A DNA stretch of 14,376 bases from Tritrichomonas foetus. Taxonomy: Eukaryota; Parabasalia; Tritrichomonadida; Tritrichomonadidae. Each line of letters starts with the position of its first letter. Within the stretch, counting starts at the first letter, position 1. Shown piece after piece: positions 8,746 through 14,376 of this stretch. The position numbers and the translations under genes are program-made. The stretch is taken from NCBI GenBank assembly GCA_001839685.1, contig MLAK01001061.1:10526-24901 (forward strand). Reading direction: 5' to 3'. Below the pieces are notes generated by a model, which searched no databases, was not told where the DNA came from, and worked only from the letters and a program-made list of their open reading frames with translations.

Positions 8746-9638
8746 AAAGTACACAACCTGGAAATACGTTTATTTTCATTAAATNAACTGAACTTTTTCG
8801 NATNNTGGAAACAACTTCCCGACTCTCTGATGCTTAATTTACAGCAACGAATTTTTGCTGAATAGATCTCAACCAATAAAAAATGCCAAAATTCGCTTGA
8901 TTACAATTATCGAAATTACACGTTATTTCTAAAATCTCAAGGCAGATGAAAGATTTTGCCCTTTCCACTAGATCAAAGAGTTACTCAAATATTTCACTAT
9001 ATTATCCCTACTATGTGGACAATTTTATCGAATTTATCTTGCAATACGTCAATTTTATTGAATTTGAATTTTCCGAAAGATTGATGCTTAGATTTTTTTT
9101 CAAACTTTGCCAACATGCACAATTTCGTCAGAATGTATTAACATCGATTTATAAAGCATTTTCGTCTTTTGGTTGTCGAGAATTACGTTCTCAAAAAAAA
9201 TTCGATATTTGATCAAAATCTAATGAACCAATTGTATTCAACTCACACAAAATCATGAACATTCTTATTAATAAAGAAGGAAATTGAATTTAATTCTGAA
9301 ATTATTTGAGAATCTTATTTTTTGGGCATAATTTTTTTTTCTTTCTTAAAATCCTTTTGAAGGAGCTTATCCATGTAAATACTCTCAAAAATCAAGGATA
9401 TGTCGCATATGTGTGGGAAAAAAGTAGATTTTCATTTTCAATGGAATAGACGATTATAATGTATTCAAAACAATAAGTATTTCTAAAAAAATTGCTTTTT
9501 TTATTAAATCGAAGAATATCTCAAAAATAAAAAGACAAAATCTTTTAATATTTTGGATATATTATTTTTTAATTATGCTAATTATATGGAGAAAATATAA
9601 ATAAAATCATAAGCGTAGAAGCATAGGTTGTGTACTTT
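8746..9638. mobile_element. 893-bp DNA transposon with 14-bp TIRs and 10-bp TSD
   Basis: The ends are AAAGTACACAACCT (8746-8759) and its exact reverse complement AGGTTGTGTACTTT (9625-9638). They are bounded by identical 10-bp direct repeats. A second block inside the ends also matches in inverted orientation: TACGTTTAT at 8765-8773 against TACGCTTAT from 9617 back to 9609, 8 of 9 bases. No transposase is recognised inside, so the element is probably non-autonomous or decayed. A TSD near 9-10 bp suggests a Mutator-like (MULE) origin, a group known in Trichomonas. An 8- or 9-bp TSD reading with slightly different end points is also possible and would keep hAT, P or Merlin open. Four ambiguous bases (8785, 8801, 8804, 8805) fall inside. 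The left end is about 145 bp upstream of the GCN1 start. Confidence 0.7.
8946..9212 (+). CDS. Unrecognised 88-residue reading frame inside the small element
   Basis: The frame encodes 88 residues, rich in Phe, Tyr and Ile, with a central stretch FIEFILQYVNFIEFEF followed by RFFFKLCQHAQFRQNVL. The DNA here has fewer homopolymer runs than the surrounding spacer and reads like coding sequence. No domain or family is recognised. The open frame begins at 8901, just after a stop, so little is lost upstream. It lies wholly within the TIR-bounded element. It could be a remnant of an element gene, a captured piece of a host gene, or chance. No initiator or TAAA stop signal supports expression. Confidence 0.25.
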   Translation: MKDFALSTRSKSYSNISLYYPYYVDNFIEFILQYVNFIEFEFSERLMLRFFFKLCQHAQFRQNVLTSIYKAFSSFGCRELRSQKKFDI

Positions 9639-9648
9639 TATACAAGCA
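9639..9648 (+). repeat. Right target-site duplication (TATACAAGCA)
   Basis: Exact copy of 8736-8745, immediately outside the right inverted-repeat end of the small element. Confidence 0.75.
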
Positions 9649-10017
9649 GAAGCACTTGGGGTCTGTAGCTAAATTGGGGGAATATAATTTTATTATTAAT
9701 AAGTATCATTTATAATAAAGATATAAATCATATATTTTATTGGGTGAATTTAGATATTNTTTATAATATTAGAAGATATTACAAAAATATTGATATGAAG
9801 AAATTCTGAAGATATAATATTTTTATTTCAAAAATTGAGAATAAATTATAAAAAAAATGTAAATAATAATGGCTTTATTGCTCTAATGCAATATAATTTC
9901 TGAAGATTTTCGCTACTCATCAAATGAAAAAAGACAACAATATTGAAATTTCCAAAAAAATAATAAAAATGAAATAATTCTAAATATGGTGAAGTAATTA
10001 TTAATCATATAGTCTGA
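9649..10017. other. AT-rich spacer without a recognisable gene
   Basis: This stretch is mostly A/T, with one ambiguous base at 9759. A short G-rich patch at 9656-9680 includes TAGCTAAATTGG, which fits the tRNA A-box consensus, but no matching tRNA fold follows. Nothing else is seen. Confidence 0.6.
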
Positions 10018-10509
10018 ATTTCGACTGTATCTAAAAGGGTTATCATCACAAAATACCAATGGAACAGTTTTTTGTAAGAAATCAAATACATGATATCAGC
10101 ATTAAAAAATTATCTTGATCAATAATATTCTTTTTGTGATAAATCCTATAACATTGTTTTTCGAGACATATTCCCTGAGTTTGATGCGAGAATGGAATCT
10201 AAATCTCCAATGCTTCAATTTCACCATTATTCAGAAATTGATGTATCTGTTCACAATTAATTCTATATTTTACATAAAAATTAAAAAGAAAAATGAAATA
10301 TAGCTTTATCTCGAAAACTACCAATTAAAAAATCTTTTTCTGATGGCGAATATAAACATTACGAATATATAAAGATAGTGTTCCAATTGAGAAGGAAAAA
10401 GACCCCACAATGGGCAGCAAAAGGCGTCGGATGTTGTTCATTTTCTGAAAGTTTTTTAACTTTTTTGAGAAATCCTGAAGTCTTATTTCATTCTTTTAAT
10501 AATAATTAA
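10018..10509 (+). pseudogene. Stop-interrupted coding-like stretch, unknown family
   Basis: One forward frame (phase of position 10018) reads as coding-like protein with five internal stops before its terminal TAA at 10507-10509. Pieces include FRDIFPEFDARMESKSP (from about 10159), then a 70-codon run from 10297 with SFSDGEYKHYEYIKIVFQL, RRKKTPQWAAKGVGC and FLTFLRNPEVLF. The run at 10297-10506 is higher in G+C and richer in Gly, Pro and Trp than random AT-rich spacer would give. That the pieces share one phase suggests a decayed gene, but no family is recognised and chance is not excluded. No start codon, initiator or TAAA supports a live gene. Confidence 0.28.
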
Positions 10510-10973
10510 AACATACAAACTAATTTGAACAAATGTGCGATGTGAGTTCGCAATTATCACTTCAGGATCAAATTTGATAATTTCCATCGATTCGCGAATA
10601 ATTTGGAAATGACATAATAATAATAATGAGTATCACTTAAGAATTAGGGTTTCGAAATGTAATGATATGATTTTAAGCATATGCGGCAATAATTGTGTTT
10701 TTAGATTTTTTCGTACGTTAAGTTATCCGCTTGTATACCTTTTGTTGATCATCAATAGAAATCTATTATGACATGTACCAAAAAGAAATATTTCTTTTTT
10801 GTTTAACACTTTATATAAGGCTCACTTTGCCCAGTTTTTTATAATAATAACATAAGAAAAGGAAAAGCTGAAAATAACATTATGAATAAATGTGGGCTAA
10901 TTTTTGTTTGACTGCGAACTATCTAAAACATATGTTTTTTAGAGTACAGATGATGGATATTAGTATTTATACC
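10510..10973. other. AT-rich spacer without a recognisable gene
   Basis: No gene is visible. The stretch contains TTTTTTCGTACGTT (10706-10719), which also occurs just inside the left end of the large transposon (12355-12368). It also holds the second copy of the AAGGTATACAAGC repeat at 10729-10750. Confidence 0.6.
10729..10750 (-). repeat. Inverted-repeat copy 2 (TGATCAACAAAAGGTATACAAGC)
   Basis: Read on the minus strand, this matches 8726-8744: 14 identical bases (AAAGGTATACAAGC) and TGATCA, with a 3-nt insertion between them. It is a second, opposite copy of the sequence that served as target for the 893-bp element. It may be a dispersed repeat or one end of an older, larger element. Confidence 0.45.
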
Positions 10974-11079
10974 AAGTGAGGTTTGGGGGAAGCCCTCAAT
11001 TTTTTTTTTCTGGTCAACTTAAAAATCCACACTGGACATCGATAAAAACTACTGGCCTAATGAGTTCGAACCTCACCTT
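10974..11079. repeat. Short inverted repeat with 85-nt interior
   Basis: GTGAGGTT at 10976-10983 is exactly reverse-complementary to AACCTCAC at 11069-11076. Allowing one gap, the arms extend to AAGTGAGGTT and AACCTCACCTT. The interior holds a G-rich patch, a run of nine or ten T and GTTCGAACC, which resembles a tRNA T-loop. No full tRNA or known small RNA can be built from it. It may be a small foldback element or chance. Confidence 0.3.
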
Positions 11080-11195
11080 ATATATTTAATATTGCTAGAA
11101 CTACACTAAATAAAAGAATTATTTTAGAAAATAATAATCTCTATTTTAAAAATAAAAATTAATAAATAAAAATGAAATTGAATAATTTCAAACAA

Positions 11196-11199
11196 TTTA
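11196..11199 (-). terminator. TAAA poly(A) signal overlapping the LRR gene stop
   Basis: The TAA stop followed by A gives TAAA on the minus strand, the same arrangement as in the NME7-type gene. Its role is inferred from trichomonad practice. Confidence 0.5.
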
Positions 11200-12114
11200 G
11201 GCATACATTCTTCCATGATTTTTTGCTGAATTAACACGAACATCAAGTCCATGAATTACATTTTTCATATTCTTGGCAATTTTTGAATCAATTAATTGAT
11301 TGTAACGTAAGTCAAGTACCTTCAATGGTACAATTGAAAGAACATCTCCTATTTCTAGCAGTAATCGATATGAAAACGAGTTATATCGTAAATCAAGGAC
11401 TCGAAGACATGCTTGCTGTGATTTTTTATTTTTATTGGTTCTTCCTTCAGCTTTGTAGTTTAAAAACATCTTTGTTGTAGATGATGATAAGTCTGTTATG
11501 TTGCATGATTTACATTTCAAACAAGAAAGCTTCATTCTTCTGATTGCCTTGATAATAACTGCATATCCAGTATCAAACAAAGGAACATTATCAAAAGAAA
11601 GGGACTGGAGAGATGTACATTGTTCTAAAGCTTTCCCTAATATTTGTATTTGCTCTGTACAAAATGAAATATTTCTAAATTCTAAATGTGTGAGATTTTG
11701 GGATCTTGGCAAAATATATTTCATTGCAATTGCGATTGCTTGTAAAATTGATCCATCTTTTCGAAATGCAGAATTTGTTAATGTTGGTGGCTCGTTTCGA
11801 AGTGATTGGGCATTTTTCATGGACGGCTTAAATGATGCATTCATTTCATAAATTTCGTTATACATATCGAGGCAAACTGTGAGCGATTGAATGTCTTTTT
11901 TGGCATATTTAACGATTGAAGCAAGAACTTGATCGCTTTGGTGATAATTGATTCTTGAAAAGTCAAAAACAAGACTAAATTCATTGTGCGATGAAGAAAA
12001 TTCAAGTAATTCCTTGAAAGGTAAAACTATTGACAACGGTTTTACGGATTCGGATTTATGAGACTCTGTTTTTGGATGTTTTTCCATTTGACTTTTAACG
12101 TACAAATTCGGCAT
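11197..12114 (-). CDS. RNI-type leucine-rich-repeat protein, CEP78-like candidate
   Basis: The product has 305 residues. Ribonuclease-inhibitor-type leucine-rich repeats begin at about residues 141 (LTHLEFRNISF), 169 (LQSLSFDNVPL), 197 (LSCLKCKSCNI), 237 (LRVLDLRYNSF) and 264 (LKVLDLRYNQLID). A basic insert lies between the third and fourth repeats (about 218-236), and an alpha-rich segment precedes the repeats. The order resembles the LRR half of centrosomal protein CEP78: a long N-terminal lead, three repeats, an insert, then two repeats ending in a VLDLRYNQLID-type block. CEP78 acts at centrioles and basal bodies. The usual C-terminal coiled coil of CEP78 is absent. LRR proteins are many in trichomonads, so an unrelated RNI-type protein is the main alternative. 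A second Met at residue 10 could be the true start, and no clear TCAYW initiator distinguishes the two. No signal peptide or membrane segment is seen. Confidence 0.75.
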   Translation of the reverse strand: MPNLYVKSQMEKHPKTESHKSESVKPLSIVLPFKELLEFSSSHNEFSLVFDFSRINYHQSDQVLASIVKYAKKDIQSLTVCLDMYNEIYEMNASFKPSMKNAQSLRNEPPTLTNSAFRKDGSILQAIAIAMKYILPRSQNLTHLEFRNISFCTEQIQILGKALEQCTSLQSLSFDNVPLFDTGYAVIIKAIRRMKLSCLKCKSCNITDLSSSTTKMFLNYKAEGRTNKNKKSQQACLRVLDLRYNSFSYRLLLEIGDVLSIVPLKVLDLRYNQLIDSKIAKNMKNVIHGLDVRVNSAKNHGRMYA

Positions 12115-12283
12115 AAACTTTTGAATTTCCCTGTTTACACAGAGAATTGATTAGGGTTAACAACTTTAGCCTTCAAAGATTGAATAAATACATTTTATGA
12201 TTATTATTATTTTGTTATTTAATGAATAAATAAATAGAAGTATCTGGAAAGTTGTTATTATATTTATATAAATAATATTCACA
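12115..12283. promoter_or_regulatory. Upstream region of the LRR gene
   Basis: This is AT-rich spacer between the LRR gene start and the AT microsatellite. Only a non-consensus TCAAA lies close to the LRR ATG on the minus strand. No other feature is visible. Confidence 0.3.
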
Positions 12284-12308
12284 ATATATATATATATATA
12301 AATATATA
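12284..12308. repeat. AT microsatellite, target of the large transposon
   Basis: This is a run of alternating A and T with one interruption, ending in the TA immediately before the left transposon end. TA-rich tracts are natural targets for Tc1/mariner/pogo elements, which insert at TA. Confidence 0.8.
12307..12308. repeat. TA target-site duplication, left copy
   Basis: TA directly precedes the CAGT end of the transposon. The partner TA is at 14372-14373, just outside the right end. Because the flanks are alternating A/T, the exact duplication length cannot be read, but TA is the rule for this superfamily. Confidence 0.7.
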
Positions 12309-12350
12309 CAGTCATTAATAAAAGTATGTCCCACTAATAAAAGTGTGTCC
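12309..12350 (+). repeat. Left terminal inverted repeat of the transposon
   Basis: 42 bases from CAGTCATTAATAAAAG to GTGTGTCC match the reverse complement of 14330-14371 without a mismatch. The next base (12351, T) breaks the match. Two direct copies of TAATAAAAGTRTGTCC lie inside it, at 12316-12331 and 12335-12350, differing at one base and spaced 19 bp start to start. Confidence 0.95.
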
Positions 12351-12377
12351 TGGCTTTTTTCGTACGTTTAGATTTTT

Positions 12378-12382
12378 TCATT
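12378..12382 (+). promoter_or_regulatory. Possible initiator (TCATT) of the transposase gene
   Basis: TCATT fits TCA(+1)YW, with the presumed +1 at 12380, 23 nt before the ATG. T-rich DNA makes chance matches likely. A second TCA directly overlaps the start codon (TCAATG). Confidence 0.3.
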
Positions 12383-12402
12383 TTTATTTCCAGATTTTCT
12401 CA

Positions 12403-13884
12403 ATGAAGAAAGCAGCCACTCCGATTCTGTTTGAAGAATTGATTAACCGTGCACAAACATTATTTGGACAGCGCCTTTATATTTCATTAAAACGAAGTTC
12501 AGAGCTTTCAAGCTGTCAATATCGATATTCACAAATTGCCAAAGTTTATGAGATCTTTTCAGAATTTGACGATATAATTACAACCAAAAAAAATGTGCAG
12601 TTACTCTTCGGGATATCCAGGAGAATTTTGACACGAAGTCTCGAGCAAGCAAGAAAAAGCCACAAAAATGATGGAAGACCAAAATCACTAACTGACATTC
12701 AAGAAAAACAAGTCCTCGAATTTATCAAATCTAATGCAATTGCATCAACGCCATTGTCTCAATGTGAAGTGCTTGATTTTATTCTTGAAAACTTTCAAGT
12801 TGCTTTGTCATATGGTTGGATGACAAATTTCTTAAAAAGGTATCAAAGTGAAGTGATTCCAGCAACTGCAATACCACAAGATGGTGCACGTTTATCAATA
12901 AGTCCGGATAATATTCATGAATATATTAATATACTGAAAGCAGAAGTTGCTGGAATTTATATGGACCTAATATATAATTTTGACGAAATGGGTTCTTCAG
13001 AACGACACGAATCAAAATCAAAAGATGTGCTTGTCCCTGCTGATATGAAAGGACAATCAATCCATTATTCAATCAAACGGAACCAAAAAAATCAAACATT
13101 AGTTGCGTGCATCAATGCAGGTGGTGACACTGTTATGCCCATGATCATCGATCATCGAACTAGAATTCAATCAGATGTGATATCATCTGGATTAAGAAAA
13201 GATGAGGATGTAATGCTTCGAAGCTCATCAACTGGCTTTGTTAATGAAGATCTTATTATAGAATGGTTGAAATTAAGTGTATTAAAACATGTTCAAGAGT
13301 CAAGAACAAGCATTGGAAATCTTGATAGTCCTGCTGTTATGTTTTCAGATAATTGTTCATCACATACAACAGATTCTATCAAAAAATTACTTGGTGAAAA
13401 TTTGATTAAACTAATTACTTTCCCAAGTAACTCAACAGGTTTGTTTCAAATGTTGGATTTAGTTACTTTTGGGATTGTGAAGAGACGAAAAAAAACAATC
13501 AGAACTGAATTTATAAAAAATTCACAAGCTGACCAAATAAACAAGTTAATACAAGCTTTCGAACAGGCTACCACCGGAAATACCAATAGAAAGGCTTTTT
13601 CAAAGGCTGGAATAAAGCCTAATACTAGCAATGAACCATATACTGCAATAATTGATGAAAATGAATTTACCAAATCGTGTACTATTCAAGAAATATTGAC
13701 TAAATCAGAAAATTCAAAAAATTCAACCAACCTTACTCGAACAACCCAATTTGGATTCATCAACAAACAGTATTTTGAAGAAGAACTGAAAAAGAGGCTA
13801 GAAATCAGAAAAAAAAAGAAGCCACTGAAGTCAAAAGGGATAAAATATCATCCCAAACCAAAAATCCCAAAAATAAGTAAATAA
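12403..13884 (+). CDS. pogo/Tc1-type DDE (DD35D) transposase
   Basis: The product has 493 residues from the first ATG in frame. A GTG-initiated extension back into the terminal repeat was rejected. The N-terminal part has two helix-turn-helix-like segments (about 64-86 and 97-148) joined by GRPKS at 91-95, the place where Tc1-type proteins carry a GRPR-like linker. The catalytic core shows Asp194 in NFDEMG, Asp316 in MFSDNCSSH and Asp352 in LFQMLDLVTFG, with 35 residues between the last two. The block FPSNSTGLFQMLD corresponds to the family's PPxTSHxLQPLD block, with the usual SH replaced by TG. The C-terminal tail (469-493) is very rich in Lys and Pro and probably directs nuclear entry or DNA contact. 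The enzyme should cut and paste the element by binding its terminal repeats in the nucleus. Its stop is part of TAAA. All key residues are present. Confidence 0.92.
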   Translation: MKKAATPILFEELINRAQTLFGQRLYISLKRSSELSSCQYRYSQIAKVYEIFSEFDDIITTKKNVQLLFGISRRILTRSLEQARKSHKNDGRPKSLTDIQEKQVLEFIKSNAIASTPLSQCEVLDFILENFQVALSYGWMTNFLKRYQSEVIPATAIPQDGARLSISPDNIHEYINILKAEVAGIYMDLIYNFDEMGSSERHESKSKDVLVPADMKGQSIHYSIKRNQKNQTLVACINAGGDTVMPMIIDHRTRIQSDVISSGLRKDEDVMLRSSSTGFVNEDLIIEWLKLSVLKHVQESRTSIGNLDSPAVMFSDNCSSHTTDSIKKLLGENLIKLITFPSNSTGLFQMLDLVTFGIVKRRKKTIRTEFIKNSQADQINKLIQAFEQATTGNTNRKAFSKAGIKPNTSNEPYTAIIDENEFTKSCTIQEILTKSENSKNSTNLTRTTQFGFINKQYFEEELKKRLEIRKKKKPLKSKGIKYHPKPKIPKISK

Positions 13885-13885
13885 A
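13882..13885 (+). terminator. TAAA poly(A) signal overlapping the transposase stop
   Basis: The TAA stop followed by A gives TAAA, as in the two host genes that end in TAA. The element thus appears fitted to host mRNA 3'-end processing. Confidence 0.5.
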
Positions 13886-14329
13886 AAGTAATTCATTTAT
13901 TAATTCTATCTTTGTTCTTTTTGATGTGAAATAGTTGCTATGTACAAGTGTTTGAGATATATTAGTTTATGTTTCTTTCATTTGTTCTTGTCATATAAAT
14001 GAAACAAAAATAATGAAGTGAAATGAATGACACAAATAATCAGGAACATCTGATTGGATTCTATATATTGAGCAAATTAAATAAGAATTATTGAGTAATT
14101 ATACAATTATGATGTTTGACAGTAGCAATTTGAAAATCCAAGGAATTTTATAAAATATTGCAGATTTTAGATATCTGAATAAGAATTTTTATTTTCGATT
14201 TATTAGCATTTCAACTTATAGTAGAGATGGTAATAATCATGTATGCACAAATTCGATCATAAAAAAGTCTCTATATATTGGAGAAATAAGGAAATTAAAA
14301 AGTAAAAAAAGTCTATTTATTTAGAGGTG
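13886..14329. other. Non-coding right part of the transposon
   Basis: This is AT-rich DNA between the transposase stop and the right terminal repeat. No reading frame, repeat or RNA gene is recognised in it. Confidence 0.7.
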
Positions 14330-14371
14330 GGACACACTTTTATTAGTGGGACATACTTTTATTAATGACTG
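14330..14371 (-). repeat. Right terminal inverted repeat of the transposon
   Basis: Exact 42-bp reverse complement of 12309-12350, ending ATTAATGACTG. It is followed by TA (14372-14373), the second target-site copy, and then the window ends. Confidence 0.95.
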
Positions 14372-14376
14372 TATAT

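Larger units (their letters stand above)
12309..14371 (+). mobile_element. Complete pogo/Tc1-type DNA transposon, 2063 bp
   Basis: The ends begin with CAGT and are perfect 42-bp inverted repeats, flanked by TA. A single intact transposase gene lies between them. The superfamily is assigned from the TA target, the CAGT termini and the DD35D catalytic core. There are no frameshifts or internal stops, and the two ends are identical, so the copy looks recent and possibly still mobile. The non-coding tail after the gene is about 445 bp. The window ends 5 bases past the right end, as expected if an assembly broke at a multicopy element. Confidence 0.9.

Noticed and set aside
8637..8876. A minus-strand reading frame of about 79 residues directly upstream of GCN1.
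   Set aside because: It runs through four ambiguous bases, crosses the left boundary of the small mobile element and has no recognisable content.
9340..9443. Relic of a Tc1/mariner transposase, because one frame reads LKNQGYVAYVWEKSRFSFS.
   Set aside because: The likeness to the family's LKxxGYxAxxxRKKPxLS block covers only about 20 residues. Nothing before or after it aligns and no catalytic block follows.
9657..9730. tRNA beginning near 9657, because TAGCTAAATTGG fits the A-box consensus.
   Set aside because: No D-stem partner, anticodon arm or T-loop follows at the required spacing, and the next 70 bases are almost pure A/T.
10115..10303. A forward 62-residue reading frame in the spacer.
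   Set aside because: Its composition (Ile, Phe, Asn, Lys) is what random AT-rich DNA gives. An overlapping frame looks more coding-like but contains stops.
11040..11085. tRNA 3' half around GTTCGAACC on either strand.
   Set aside because: A four-pair T-stem can be drawn, but the acceptor strand has no partner at the right distance and no A-box precedes it. The same bases belong to a simple inverted repeat.
12343..12402. In-frame extension of the transposase starting at a GTG within the left terminal repeat.
   Set aside because: Eukaryotic translation would use the ATG at 12403. The added residues are Phe-rich and correspond to T-rich leader DNA, and no family similarity is seen.

Overview
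The window looks like nuclear DNA from a parabasalid flagellate, a trichomonad such as Tritrichomonas or a relative. This is inferred from four things. The spacers are strongly AT-rich and the genes are intronless, including one uninterrupted reading frame of 6.8 kb. Three of four stop codons are built into a TAAA tetranucleotide, the trichomonad-type poly(A) signal, and the fourth has TAAA 5 nt downstream. Initiator-like elements (TCAYW or CCTTT) lie within about 25 nt of start codons. The standard genetic code is used, with TGA and TAA as stops. The species cannot be named from this sequence alone.

Layout. An 11-bp tandem repeat opens the window. It is followed on the minus strand by a complete NME7-type protein (DM10 plus two nucleoside diphosphate kinase domains, 116-1240) and a complete 2276-residue GCN1-type HEAT-repeat protein (1771-8601). 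A spacer of about 2.6 kb (8602-11196) holds no confident gene. It does contain an undocumented-looking DNA element of about 893 bp (8746-9638) with 14-bp perfect terminal inverted repeats and a 10-bp target duplication. It also holds a stop-interrupted coding-like stretch (10018-10509) and several short inverted repeats. A 305-residue leucine-rich-repeat protein resembling the LRR region of centrosomal protein CEP78 follows on the minus strand (11197-12114). The right end is a complete pogo/Tc1-type transposon (12309-14371) with 42-bp perfect terminal inverted repeats, a TA target site and an intact DD35D transposase. It was inserted in an AT microsatellite, and the window stops 5 bases past its right end.

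Function. The three host genes are transcribed in the same direction, each with its own start and end signals; nothing suggests they are co-transcribed. NME7 and, if the CEP78 resemblance holds, the LRR protein point to flagellar or basal-body biology. GCN1 is the ribosome-associated activator of the amino-acid-starvation kinase GCN2. The strongest candidates for something new are the two DNA transposons and the repeat sequence into which the smaller one inserted.
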